This document shows, in pieces, positions 14,901 to 23,386 of a stretch of DNA of 31,057 nucleotides (positions are counted from its first letter, which is position 1; every line of letters starts with the position of its first letter). The DNA lies in the IMG/VR virus record IMGVR_UViG_3300035698_035445, positions 1 through 31,057 of that record, one strand, 5' to 3'. Below the pieces are notes generated by a model. The model was not told the origin of the DNA and did not search any database. It worked only from the letters and a program-made list of their open reading frames with translations. Made by a program: the position numbers and the translations under genes. The DNA comes from a virus.

Positions 14901-17135
14901 CCCCGCGCTGCCACAGGCGAGCCGGTATGCCCGCATGCCGCGACCGGATGTGGATGCGGTCACAACCTCCACGTCCCCTTGTTGGCAGAGCGTGTCGATT
15001 AGCGCTGCAAAGGCCTTTGTATCCATCTTCATCCGCTTGAGCAGCACGCTGTGCGGCAACTCGTACCCGGTCGCGTTGCGCAGTTTCTCCACCGCCTTAA
15101 GACATTCGGCGTGGAACGGATTCTCCGCGACGTGGCCTGCCGCCATAAATAGCATGCGCCGGGTCTGGTGCATGACGAACCGTGACGCCCATCGCACCGC
15201 TTCGACACCGATACTGGGCGATTCATGGTTCTCGCTGATGGCATAGAGCAGCGCCAGCTTGCGGGTCTGTTCACTGACACGGCCCCAGACCGTGGTGCCG
15301 ACCGGATCGCTCTTGGCCTCTGCCGTTGTGTATTCGACCTCAGCTTGCTTGCGTGTCTCAATCAGGACACGTTTAGCCTCGTCGCAGTGCTCCACCACTG
15401 TGGGCATCGGATGCCAATCCTGAAGATTGCCCGTGCCGGGTTGGTAGTCGGCCCACCACTTGGCCGTCGCCAGAATTCTTGGCGGCAAATCACCGATGCT
15501 CGGTTCCTGTCCCTCAGGTCGCGGTCCGGACTCGAGGATGATCATTCGAGCGAAGAAGCCGTTGGTGAGCATCCGCTCGGATAGCGCCTCGTAGTAGTGA
15601 TTCGGAATAGCTGTTCCATAGAGCACCAGGCAGGGCTGGTTGATGATCCCCGGCGATTCCTTACCCGCCTTACGGCGCATGGGATAGACGCTATTAGCCG
15701 ACGAGTACATCGTCAGCATCGTGCCCATGATCGCCTCGTGCCTGGCGTCCTTGGCCTTGTTGATCGACTGGAGCATTCCGTCGATCTCGTCGGTCTGAAA
15801 CAACATGCTCGGCGACTGAAAGAGCGCGTCCTGCAATCCTTCGCCACTGGCAAAATGCAGCCCGAGGCATTCGGACATGCCCACGGCGTGGAGAATGTCA
15901 TTATTGACCTTGCGCGACTGGTCTTTGCCAGCGCTCGAGTGCGCCAATCCAAGCAGATAAATATTGGTGCGGTTGTCACCGGGGTCGCGGACTTTGCGGC
16001 CCGCAAGCACCGCCTGAAGCGTCAAGGCTCCGGCAAAGGCCATCACTGGATTGGGGTATGGCGCGATGGCCAGCGTGTGATCCATCACCTCGCTGATGAA
16101 GCCCGGCACCCGCAGCATTTCGGCAGGCATTGGACCTGGGTCAACTAGGGCATCGACAGGCGAATTCACAGGCGAAGAAGGTGCACTTCCCGCAATCCTC
16201 GAAATATCCGTAGGTATATCGAAAGCATCATCTTGACCATAGCACTGCGTGCGTAACGCTGACGCAGCCTGTGCGTAATCGCCTGCGTGTGCAAGCAAGG
16301 AATAGACAGCAAAGGGCGAGTAAGCGTGATGGGGTTCAAACGGCGCAGCGTTGGCACTGAAGACATAGAACACACCATCCTTTAATGACGCTGACCAGCC
16401 TGTCTCTTTGCCAGGTCGTCGCCAGTATTCATTTTCACCTGTGCGGGCCAACGTCCAGCCGTGGTCGGTAAGGACTTTACGAATGTCGCCACGCTGGTTG
16501 AAGTCATCGCCAGGGCGGACAGACGAAGGCGACGAGGGTGATGCTGACGCACTACTGCTTGAGGTAGTGACCGCGCCGTTCACCACCGGCGGCACATATT
16601 CATTGAGTTCCCATGCCGCCTGCAGCATGATGTCACGCTCTTGTGCCGTCAGGATCGGCAGCTTGGTCATGTCGCCCTGTTCCAATTTGTAGCCTTGTGT
16701 TGGGGCACACAAGAACAAGCCGCCTTGGCCACGGGTTTCGATCAGGGTGATGAGCTTGTCGCCATCATGACGTTGCGCGAGTTTCAGATTGCCGCAGATG
16801 GGCGCTGCGTTGCCATAGATGACGTGCATTCCGCCTGAGGGTGTCGATTCAATCACCAGACGGTCGGCCAGATCTGCAGGCACACGATCCCGCCAAGCTA
16901 AGAATCGTTCGCCATGGGCATCGAAGTCGATGATCTCCATGTGATGTGAAACACTGCCGCAGAGAATGCAGATGGCGTCTTGCGGATTCGATAGCCACGC
17001 AGACAGCTCTGCCTCAGTGGGCAGACGATCCTGATACCGCTTCCACGCACCGATCGCCGGGCGCTTTTGAGCACGGATGGCAGGTAGCACACACAGGCCT
17101 GCATTCAGATAGTTATGGGCAGCGTCGTTTAACAT
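14859..17135 (-). CDS. Primase-polymerase / DUF3987 replication protein
   Basis: A 758-residue replication protein. The N-terminus is a prim-pol (bifunctional primase/polymerase) domain with D70xD72 in IIDFDAHG and H104 in TPSGGMHVIYG, the catalytic motifs of that fold. The middle (about 215-300) resembles a small wing found in such fusions. The C-terminal half is DUF3987-like, with a P-loop-type GLAHSSAGKDQS and an acidic motif FQTDEIDGM, probably an ATPase/helicase. It would start DNA synthesis for phage replication. The ATG at 17133-17135 overlaps the helicase stop (TGATG), better than the TTG 3 bp upstream. Its last codons lie within the CTTTCAC array. Confidence 0.85.
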   Translation of the reverse strand: MLNDAAHNYLNAGLCVLPAIRAQKRPAIGAWKRYQDRLPTEAELSAWLSNPQDAICILCGSVSHHMEIIDFDAHGERFLAWRDRVPADLADRLVIESTPSGGMHVIYGNAAPICGNLKLAQRHDGDKLITLIETRGQGGLFLCAPTQGYKLEQGDMTKLPILTAQERDIMLQAAWELNEYVPPVVNGAVTTSSSSASASPSSPSSVRPGDDFNQRGDIRKVLTDHGWTLARTGENEYWRRPGKETGWSASLKDGVFYVFSANAAPFEPHHAYSPFAVYSLLAHAGDYAQAASALRTQCYGQDDAFDIPTDISRIAGSAPSSPVNSPVDALVDPGPMPAEMLRVPGFISEVMDHTLAIAPYPNPVMAFAGALTLQAVLAGRKVRDPGDNRTNIYLLGLAHSSAGKDQSRKVNNDILHAVGMSECLGLHFASGEGLQDALFQSPSMLFQTDEIDGMLQSINKAKDARHEAIMGTMLTMYSSANSVYPMRRKAGKESPGIINQPCLVLYGTAIPNHYYEALSERMLTNGFFARMIILESGPRPEGQEPSIGDLPPRILATAKWWADYQPGTGNLQDWHPMPTVVEHCDEAKRVLIETRKQAEVEYTTAEAKSDPVGTTVWGRVSEQTRKLALLYAISENHESPSIGVEAVRWASRFVMHQTRRMLFMAAGHVAENPFHAECLKAVEKLRNATGYELPHSVLLKRMKMDTKAFAALIDTLCQQGDVEVVTASTSGRGMRAYRLACGSAGVKEGGETSTGGER

Positions 17136-18859
17136 CAAAATGGAATATCCTCGTCAGGGATGTGCAGGTAATCCGGTTCACTGCCAGCTAGGTCACCAAC
17201 AGCAGTGCTGTAAGGTTTTTCGCCAAGACTGTACTTGACGATGCGGTCGAATTTTTCACCGGCAACAGATCGCACGGTGATCGCGAGCGTTGGGGCAAGC
17301 CCACCGGTATCAGCAATCTTGATGGCGTGATCGACATTGGTCGGGCATGGTTCATTCGAACGTGCCTGCCACCATGCCTGGGCTTTCTGGCGAGCAAAAC
17401 TTCCGGGTGGATGCTCGATGCAGACCCATTCACTGTGGTGCTCGTTAAAGCTCACCTGATAATCAACGCGAAGTGTGCGTGGGTGACCCTCTGGCGCACC
17501 ACGTTTGCTGTGCGCTGAGTAGTACACCGCTTTGACCTCATATTCGATCTCAGTCACCTCACCCGAAAGCACACCGCCCACATGCGCCTGGGCATCATGC
17601 TTCTGTTTATCTGGCGGTGGGAATTCATAGCCGCAGTCCGGACAGTGGGTGTAGGCTGCATGAATGACCGCCTGACACTCTGGGCATTCTTTAGCGGGTG
17701 CTTCGCCGTTGCCACAAGGCCGATCTTTGATCTGCAATGCATCCACCGGACCATGGCGCAGGATGTTGCCACCGAAGTCCAGCACAAGGCAGTTGTCTTT
17801 ACCAGGGTCGAGCCGAAAACCGCGCCCGACCATTTGATAGAAAAGACCCGGTGAGTTGGTTGGGCGCAACAGTGACACAGCATCAATGTTGGGTGCATCA
17901 AAACCAGTCGTTAGCACATTGACGTTGACCAGGTATTTCAACTCACTCGTTTTGAATCTTCGGAGAATCTCATCTCTAAAAATTCCGGGGGTATCGCCAC
18001 AGACAAAGCCGCATTCGTGGCCCAGCTCCTGCAAGACGCTCTGGACATGCTGAGCGTGTTTCACACCCGAAGCAAAGATCAGAACGCTGTGGCGATCCTT
18101 GGTCTGTTCTACGATCTCATAGCAGGCCGAACGCACCAGGGCGTCGTCATCCATCAGAGATTCAACTTCACCAGCGATGAATTCACCGCCGCGAAGATGA
18201 AGACCTGATGTATCCGCTTTGCGTTTGCCTGCTTTGGTTTTTAGTGGGCAGAGGTAACCTTGCACGATCAATTCGCGCACACCAACCTCATAGCACACAT
18301 GGTTGAGCAGGTGATCAGGTGCTGGCCCACAGATCATGCCGCTGGTCATGCGATAGGGCGTGGCGGTCAACCCCACCAATCGCACATTGGGATTGATGAC
18401 CTTGGCATCTTTGAGGAATTGTTGGTACATGCCTTCCCCCTCAGGGGGGAGTAGATGACATTCATCAATGAGAATCAGATCAAAGCGGCCCAGCTCACAG
18501 GCCTTGCGATACACACTCTGAATACCTGCGACGATGATGGCCTGATCGGTGTCCCGACTTTTAAGGCTCGCGGAATAGACACCAATCTGATGCCAGAGAT
18601 CTGGCGCAGCAAGATGCAGCTTGTCGACGGCCTGTTCAAGCAGTTCTTTGACGTGCGCCAGGATGAGCACACGTCCATCCCACATCTGCACCGCGTCACG
18701 ACAGATGGTGGCCATCACTGGCGTTTTGCCACCTGCGGTTGGGATGACGACACACGGGTTGTCATCCCGTGTGCGCAGGTGGTCATACACCGCGTTAACA
18801 GCTTCGCCCTGATAGGGCCGCAAGATCAGAGGTTGTGAGGGTGTGATGACAGGGTTCAT
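17135..18859 (-). CDS. Superfamily 2 DEAD/DEAH-type helicase
   Basis: A 574-residue helicase: Walker A PTAGGKT (residues 40-46), DECH (132-135) as motif II, GLTATPYR as motif III, and QMVGRGFRLDPGK as motif VI. A four-Cys zinc ribbon follows (CPECQAVIHAAYTHCPDCG, about 405-425), then a C-terminal domain of about 130 residues rich in Trp and His. Phages often carry such helicases beside a primase and a RusA resolvase. It is 3 bp from the RusA gene and overlaps the primase start, so the three are co-translated. The ATG is 18857-18859. Confidence 0.88.
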   Translation of the reverse strand: MNPVITPSQPLILRPYQGEAVNAVYDHLRTRDDNPCVVIPTAGGKTPVMATICRDAVQMWDGRVLILAHVKELLEQAVDKLHLAAPDLWHQIGVYSASLKSRDTDQAIIVAGIQSVYRKACELGRFDLILIDECHLLPPEGEGMYQQFLKDAKVINPNVRLVGLTATPYRMTSGMICGPAPDHLLNHVCYEVGVRELIVQGYLCPLKTKAGKRKADTSGLHLRGGEFIAGEVESLMDDDALVRSACYEIVEQTKDRHSVLIFASGVKHAQHVQSVLQELGHECGFVCGDTPGIFRDEILRRFKTSELKYLVNVNVLTTGFDAPNIDAVSLLRPTNSPGLFYQMVGRGFRLDPGKDNCLVLDFGGNILRHGPVDALQIKDRPCGNGEAPAKECPECQAVIHAAYTHCPDCGYEFPPPDKQKHDAQAHVGGVLSGEVTEIEYEVKAVYYSAHSKRGAPEGHPRTLRVDYQVSFNEHHSEWVCIEHPPGSFARQKAQAWWQARSNEPCPTNVDHAIKIADTGGLAPTLAITVRSVAGEKFDRIVKYSLGEKPYSTAVGDLAGSEPDYLHIPDEDIPF

Positions 18860-18862
18860 GGG

Positions 18863-19285
18863 TCAGTTGTTTTCAGAGTCAAAGTGGCTGCCGCACAGTG
18901 GGCATCTGCAAAGTGGTAATTCGTGAAGCTGGATTTCCAGACGACCTGGCGGATCAACTTCGCACCGCCTGGTGATTAACAGGTCGATCTGGCTGTCGTC
19001 CTGGTACACACCGGCATGCTCCAGCGCATCGAGCGTTGCTTTTTGAATGTTGTCCAGATCACGACGACGTCGATCAGGTGGGAAGGCGTCCATCGCCAGT
19101 GCGATGCGTCCGCCCGAGGGTGGTTTGCGTGGGCCGTTGCCGCTTCCCATTCCGGGGGCGGTGGCCAGGAGGGCCTGGACATTTGTGCGGAACGTCCGGC
19201 CCTCCCGGCTGATGACTGTTCGGCCCCTGAATTGCCGCCACAGGCGATTCACCGATGGCGGATAGGGAAGAACGAGTTTCACCAC
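18863..19285 (-). CDS. RusA-like Holliday junction resolvase
   Basis: A 140-residue protein with the RusA catalytic region DRRRRDLDNIQKATLDAL (D71, D76, D78) and AGVYQDDSQID (D96, D97), which coordinate Mg2+ for cutting four-way junctions. The N-terminal LPYPPSVNRLWR is also typical. It ends in an extra CxCPLC cysteine cluster, which could be a small metal knuckle; RusA proteins usually stop earlier. The start is GTG at 19285 (or 19282), with AAGGAGG at good distance. It overlaps the upstream membrane-protein gene by 7 bp. Confidence 0.88.
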   Translation of the reverse strand: MVKLVLPYPPSVNRLWRQFRGRTVISREGRTFRTNVQALLATAPGMGSGNGPRKPPSGGRIALAMDAFPPDRRRRDLDNIQKATLDALEHAGVYQDDSQIDLLITRRCEVDPPGRLEIQLHELPLCRCPLCGSHFDSENN

Positions 19286-19512
19286 TTGACCTCCTTCTTG
19301 CCCCAGTCCGAATCAAGGACAATTTCGATCAGTTCGGATGTGGAAGTAGCAAACAGGAGAATGGGACCACCGGCCAGCGAACTGATGACCGCAAGCAGGC
19401 GTGCTCCTTTGGTCCATGTCCCGTCTGAACCCCGAAGGGCTTTTCGAATGTTGATGTAGTTCCAGGGAGCAAGGACAAGCCAGATGATCAAAAAGTTGTG
19501 GAATGGATTCAT
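19279..19512 (-). CDS. Small two-helix membrane protein
   Basis: A 77-residue protein with two predicted membrane segments, FLIIWLVLAPWNYI (about 7-20) and ARLLAVISSLAGGPILLFA (about 37-55), and a charged C-terminus (DSDWGKKEVKW). The frame is open to 19692, but the upstream part is low quality; I use ATG 19510-19512. It sits inside the replication operon, overlapping RusA. Function unknown; small phage membrane proteins of this kind can act in superinfection exclusion or lysis, but nothing here proves it. Confidence 0.55.
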   Translation of the reverse strand: MNPFHNFLIIWLVLAPWNYINIRKALRGSDGTWTKGARLLAVISSLAGGPILLFATSTSELIEIVLDSDWGKKEVKW

Positions 19513-19585
19513 GTGTGTGTTTCCTGATAAGAAAAGTGTTTGGTGATCTATGTCAGTGAATGGGCAGTGAACATTTCTGGTGGAG

Positions 19586-20047
19586 TTAACGCTTCCAGGG
19601 CGGTGTGTTGCTTTGAACGGGCGCCTGCGGTGCGTGTGCAGTACTGGCGGTTGCCTTGGCTTCATAGCCCTTGATTTCGTTGGTGAGCTCATCGTTGTCC
19701 GAACGTTTCTTGAGCTTGACGTTGATGATCATGGGCAGGTTGTGAAGCTCAGCGCTGTCGCGGGGCTGCAGCACACCCACGGCTCGACAGATGGCCGAGA
19801 GATTGCCCCGTGCGATCTTGACCGTCATGGGATTGGGGTGGTTGGTGCAGAGCCTGTCCCACACCTTGCGTCCCTGGTATTCGCCTTCCACCACCGTGAA
19901 GGTGAGCTCGAGGTAGCTGCCATCGCCATCCTTGGTGGGTTTGATCACGCTTTCGGTGATGGCTGCGGGGTACTTGCCAGCGGGGATCGGGTCAAAAGAC
20001 GTTGTGGGTTCTACTTGTGTTGCATCAAAGCCATTGAGAGTCGCCAT
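19586..20047 (-). CDS. DUF669 family, single-strand DNA-binding-like protein
   Basis: A 153-residue protein with the DUF669 pattern: FDPIPAGKYPAAITES near the N-terminus, YLELTFTVVEGEYQGRKVWDRL in the middle, and MIINVKLKKRSDNDELTNEIKGY toward the end (all read as separate short motifs). The C-terminal 25 residues are flexible and end in PPWKR. DUF669 proteins lie in phage recombination operons and are thought to bind single-stranded DNA. The gene is 6 bp from the Sak4-like gene; an AGGAG site precedes ATG 20045-20047. Confidence 0.8.
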   Translation of the reverse strand: MATLNGFDATQVEPTTSFDPIPAGKYPAAITESVIKPTKDGDGSYLELTFTVVEGEYQGRKVWDRLCTNHPNPMTVKIARGNLSAICRAVGVLQPRDSAELHNLPMIINVKLKKRSDNDELTNEIKGYEAKATASTAHAPQAPVQSNTPPWKR

Positions 20048-20053
20048 GTTGTA

Positions 20054-20926
20054 TTACTCCTGAGGGTTGTTGGTTGATTCATTGCCGACCAGACGCAGTG
20101 ATGGCGCTGGTTGAGATTTTGAAGGGACTGGTGAAGTTGAATTCGAAGTTGGTGCCGGGGTAGGAGATACCGGCGGTACAAGCCCATGCATCAGGGCTGG
20201 CCAGGCCAGTGGCAATTCCGGAGGCAGGTTGAAACGGTTCTTGGCCACACAGGCTGGGCTGCCGATGGTGCGCAGGATGCGCTCACCACCATCCTTCCCG
20301 AGACCAGACGCGGTCGTGCGTTCACGATTGAAGCCCGTCTCATGGGTCTGCGTGATGATTTTCCGCGTGGCAAACAACACCGCGTCAGCCCATTCAGTGA
20401 CCAGAGCAGCTGCGTGTTTGTGCAAACGTGGTGAGTACCGGTCATAAGCCAAATGTTCGGGATCTTCGAACTTTTCGACCTTGGCATGAGCCAGCAGAAT
20501 CACACACAGGCCTCGCTGTCCCCGGAGTAGGTCGATGTCGTTGAGCAGGGATCGCCATTGCGTCAGAGCATGGGTGTAGCCCTTGGCAAAACCGCCATCG
20601 ACTTTTTCAATGCTTGTGACACCGTACTGTTCGCACAAGGCATCGAAGATCAGGCGCTCCAGCCAGTCCACACTGTCGATGACGACCGTCTGGTAGTCAT
20701 GATCTTGGTGGAGCAAATCAGCCAGCGCGGTCTTCACGTCTTTAAACGACCGCATCAATGGGAAGCTGGCACAATCGATCTGATCCAGACCATCTTCGGT
20801 TGGAATGAAGATCGGATTGGGTGCTTGAGAGGCAAGGGTGGACTTGCCGATGCCTTCGGTGCCGTAGACCAGCAGGCGAGGTGGGCTGTGGCGTCGGCCG
20901 ATGTGAACACGTTGCAGTAATGACAT
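20054..20926 (-). CDS. Sak4-like RecA-fold recombination ATPase
   Basis: A 290-residue RecA-fold ATPase: Walker A GTEGIGKST (22-30), Walker B TVVIDSVDWLE (80-90) and a conserved LLAHAKVEKFEDP segment around 145. The last 60 residues are a Pro/Ser/Thr-rich tail. Phage proteins of this AAA_24/Sak4 type promote single-strand annealing together with an SSB and a 5' exonuclease, both of which are encoded next to it. An AAAGGAG site lies upstream of ATG 20924-20926. Confidence 0.82.
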   Translation of the reverse strand: MSLLQRVHIGRRHSPPRLLVYGTEGIGKSTLASQAPNPIFIPTEDGLDQIDCASFPLMRSFKDVKTALADLLHQDHDYQTVVIDSVDWLERLIFDALCEQYGVTSIEKVDGGFAKGYTHALTQWRSLLNDIDLLRGQRGLCVILLAHAKVEKFEDPEHLAYDRYSPRLHKHAAALVTEWADAVLFATRKIITQTHETGFNRERTTASGLGKDGGERILRTIGSPACVAKNRFNLPPELPLAWPALMHGLVPPVSPTPAPTSNSTSPVPSKSQPAPSLRLVGNESTNNPQE

Positions 20927-21038
20927 TCAGATTCTCCTTTGAGAGAAAAGAGGATTAACAGCCCATGGCTGGTGGTGATTAAAAACCCCCGAAACCCCGG
21001 GAATTAGCACCTGCACACTGAGGGGTCCGGGGGGGCAG

Positions 21039-21872
21039 TCAGGCGACGTCGAGGAAGCGGATGTCCTCGTAGCCGGTTGGCCATAGATCGTTCGCCTGAC
21101 AGGAAATGAGTCGTTGAATAGCCGCTTCGTTTTCTTTGCGTGCGATGGCCAGGGTGTCGTCGCTTAAGCGCCAGACACCGCAGCGAAACGGTTCGATCTT
21201 TTCAATACCGATGAGGTAGACCGGTACAAGTTCACCAATGGCCTGGGCAAGCACAGCCTGGTAGAACGCCATCTGGTTGTGGTAACGACGACGTTTGGTC
21301 TCGTTCTCAAACCACGTCAGATCGGCAGTGGTTTTAAGGTCCACGATGCCGCGGTGCGGATGCACCCAGTCCAGTCGAATCTGACATGGCATGCCGCAGT
21401 ATTCGGTGCGCAAAACACCTTCAGCTCTACCGTAGAGAATCAAATCAACCGCTTCGTCGTTCATGGCCACGCCAGAGGCCATCTGTTCAATGAGGTCGAC
21501 ATTCTCCTGCGATAGCACCGGCTTGCCTTGCACTTCCGCCCACTCAGCAAATGCCTTGGTGTTGGAACCGAACGGCTTTTGGGTCCGGGGATTGATGGGG
21601 CCGCCTAAGGCGAACTGCGATTCATAGACGTCGCGACCTTCAAGAATTCTTGCATGGGCAGCACTGCCGATGAGCAGGGCCGGACTGTTGCTGTTGAGAG
21701 AACCGGCCAAGCCAAGTCGCTTCTTGCGGTGAAGCCATGGGCAGGACATGAAGTCCATCAACTGATGGCTGCTCAGGTAATTGATCGCCTGGTCGTGGTA
21801 TTCACTGGCGGGTTCAGACAAGAGCATGCTCAAGTCCAGGGAAGGTTCAATGGTCAATGGATGATCCAACAT
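21039..21872 (-). CDS. RecE/Cas4-like PD-(D/E)XK exonuclease
   Basis: A 277-residue nuclease with H73 in IGSAAHARIL, then D168 in RLDWV, and D178-L-K180 in GIVDLKTT, followed by YHNQMAFYQAVL with the supporting Gln. This is the RecB-type PD-(D/E)XK order. Members resect double-stranded ends for recombination. The frame is open to 21917; I use the ATG at 21870-21872, which has an AAAGG site at normal spacing. It lies just upstream of the Sak4-like gene in the operon. Confidence 0.85.
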   Translation of the reverse strand: MLDHPLTIEPSLDLSMLLSEPASEYHDQAINYLSSHQLMDFMSCPWLHRKKRLGLAGSLNSNSPALLIGSAAHARILEGRDVYESQFALGGPINPRTQKPFGSNTKAFAEWAEVQGKPVLSQENVDLIEQMASGVAMNDEAVDLILYGRAEGVLRTEYCGMPCQIRLDWVHPHRGIVDLKTTADLTWFENETKRRRYHNQMAFYQAVLAQAIGELVPVYLIGIEKIEPFRCGVWRLSDDTLAIARKENEAAIQRLISCQANDLWPTGYEDIRFLDVA

Positions 21873-21928
21873 CTGATGTACCTTTTGTGATGTGTTTTGA
21901 AACGTGAAACACGACATGCAATGGAAGT

Positions 21929-22495
21929 TCAGCGGGGTAACAGATCCGATTGCTCAAACCCTGCCTCTTTGAGCTTGTCACGCAGCTCATCCATGGCCCT
22001 GTGAACTGAGCTGCGATGCCAGCCCAGTTCCTTTGCGACCTGAGCTGGAGAATGTTCCGCCAGTAGACTGGCCACCTGTTTGAGCCGAGGGGAGAGGGTG
22101 TTCAGGAAGGTTTCAAGATCAAGGCGTAAATCCACAAGCTGGACTTCCGCCAGGCCTTCAGAGGCATCATTGACCACCAGTTCGTGGGCATGACTCAATG
22201 GCGTGGTTGAGTGGGTGGGATTACGGCGCTGCCGCAGTGTGCGGCGGATGAGCTTTTTTGCGTACCGGTTGAGCACATGGCTGATGTAGGTGCGCTGGCA
22301 GCTTCGATCTGAATCAAACCGCTGCATGGCATCACACACTTCGACATGCATGTCCTGTTGAAAATCTTCAGCGTCCTGTTTGGACAGACGCAGTTGCTTT
22401 GTCAGCTTGCCCGTCCAGTAAGACACCCGGCGAGCGATGTAGTCTTCCATGGACGTCTGGTTAGTTGTGAGGCTTGGTAGAGCAATCGTGGTCAT
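21929..22495 (-). CDS. Phage-encoded sigma-70-like factor
   Basis: A 188-residue protein: an N-terminal region-2-like segment (LTKQLRLSKQDAEDFQQDMHVEV, then QRTYISHVLNRYAKKLIR) and a C-terminal region-4-like helix-turn-helix (SPAQVAKELGWHRSSVHRAMDELRDKL). It lacks regions 1 and 3, like small ECF-type factors. Sited at the start of the minus-strand operon, it may direct host RNA polymerase to phage promoters. An AAGGA site precedes ATG 22493-22495. Confidence 0.75.
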   Translation of the reverse strand: MTTIALPSLTTNQTSMEDYIARRVSYWTGKLTKQLRLSKQDAEDFQQDMHVEVCDAMQRFDSDRSCQRTYISHVLNRYAKKLIRRTLRQRRNPTHSTTPLSHAHELVVNDASEGLAEVQLVDLRLDLETFLNTLSPRLKQVASLLAEHSPAQVAKELGWHRSSVHRAMDELRDKLKEAGFEQSDLLPR

Positions 22496-22570
22496 GCTTA
22501 AAATCCTTATGCGTCAAAAAACAATGGCCTTCTTCTTGTTACCTATGCAGTGGAAAAGGCTGTTTCGTAT

Positions 22571-23191
22571 TCACCGATCAAAAAATCCTGAATTTCTGAA
22601 AATTTCTTGGAAGTCGCGAAGCTTCTTCTCGACTCTGCAGCGTGGAATCTGGTACACCCGCGCAGCGCTGCTGACGCCATGCCTTGCCGTATGCATCAAC
22701 AGATCACGGTCTTCAAGAGACAACTGAGCGATGGCATGATTGACTGCCTCCTGCTGTTCGAGGTTCTCAATGAAGGATGTTTGAAAAACCTGAAGATGCC
22801 GTTTTGCATCAGCGACACTGGCGGGAGCAGACATCGTGGTTTGGGGGCCATCGGCGTCGATGAACGCGTCATCAATCGATGATGGACGATGATCACCGCC
22901 ACACTTCTCGCTTTTGCGACTGCGCAGCAGCTGGGCGATCCATGAATTGACGATCATGGTGACGAAGGCCTCGATGTTGCCGCGTGTCGGGTCATACTGA
23001 TCTGCGACTTCCAGCAGATGCACGAGCATGTCCTGTTGGAGATCGTGGACGTCGGATCGACTGAAGTCCGATCGACTTGCTAACCGTTTTGCTTTGGTTC
23101 GGGTGAAGGTGGTGGTGAACGGGTGAGAAACAATGTCATGCGCAGAAACGCAGCTTGGCGCTTCCGGGGCCGGGGGGAATTCCGGGGGCAT
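22571..23191 (-). CDS. Second sigma-70-like factor
   Basis: A 206-residue protein with a region-2-like segment (SRSDVHDLQQDMLVHLLEVADQYDP, then GNIEAFVTMIVNSWIAQLLR, split for reading) and a weaker C-terminal helix-turn-helix (LMHTARHGVSSAARVYQIPRCRV). It resembles the next gene in layout, so the two are likely old paralogues. The frame is open to 23251; I choose ATG 23189-23191 because AGGAGG lies 5 nt upstream. That site is inside a hairpin. The N-terminal Pro-rich part is encoded over TTCCGGGG repeats (23161-23189). Confidence 0.7.
   Translation of the reverse strand: MPPEFPPAPEAPSCVSAHDIVSHPFTTTFTRTKAKRLASRSDFSRSDVHDLQQDMLVHLLEVADQYDPTRGNIEAFVTMIVNSWIAQLLRSRKSEKCGGDHRPSSIDDAFIDADGPQTTMSAPASVADAKRHLQVFQTSFIENLEQQEAVNHAIAQLSLEDRDLLMHTARHGVSSAARVYQIPRCRVEKKLRDFQEIFRNSGFFDR
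23161..23189 (+). repeat. Rightmost TTCCGGGG repeat pair
   Basis: CTTCCGGGG and ATTCCGGGGG in tandem, within the first codons of the second sigma-like gene. No further copy was seen between here and the end of the window, although the second gene cluster is homologous to part of the first. Confidence 0.7.
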
Positions 23192-23196
23192 TTGGA

Positions 23197-23215
23197 CCTC
23201 CTGTTGACCAGGAGG
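23197..23215 (-). promoter_or_regulatory. Hairpin hiding the ribosome binding site
   Basis: In the minus-strand transcript, CCTCCT (23210-23215) can pair fully with the AGGAGG ribosome site (23197-23202) across a 7-base loop, just before the ATG of the second sigma-like gene. Translation would need this stem to open. Confidence 0.6.
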
Positions 23216-23250
23216 CGAAATGCAGGTGCCAACCAAAGCGGCTGCGACCA

Positions 23251-23313
23251 CATAAAAAAAGTGGAGGCGTCGCAGGTATGCCGCTTTTGCGGCACCTACA
23301 ACGCCTCCACTTT
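23251..23313 (-). terminator. Strong minus-strand terminator hairpin
   Basis: Perfect 13-bp outer stem (arms 23258-23270 and 23301-23313), with an inner GCCGC/GCGGC stem, a 4-base loop and a partial AGGT/ACCT pair. On the minus strand it is followed by a run of seven T. It would end transcripts coming from 23387-23629. Part of the inner arm can instead pair with 23222-23247, which lies between this hairpin and the sigma-like gene. Confidence 0.75.
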
Positions 23314-23386
23314 GTGGTCAGTTAGTTGTCAGGTACTTGAGTTTTTTTAGATCACGAATTCATAAGGGGAGGTTGAGCCCCGGTGC

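Noticed and set aside
23258-23313. The long inverted repeat as a CRISPR repeat or a transposon end
   Set aside because: It occurs once, has no spacer array and no transposase nearby; the T run on the minus strand fits a terminator.
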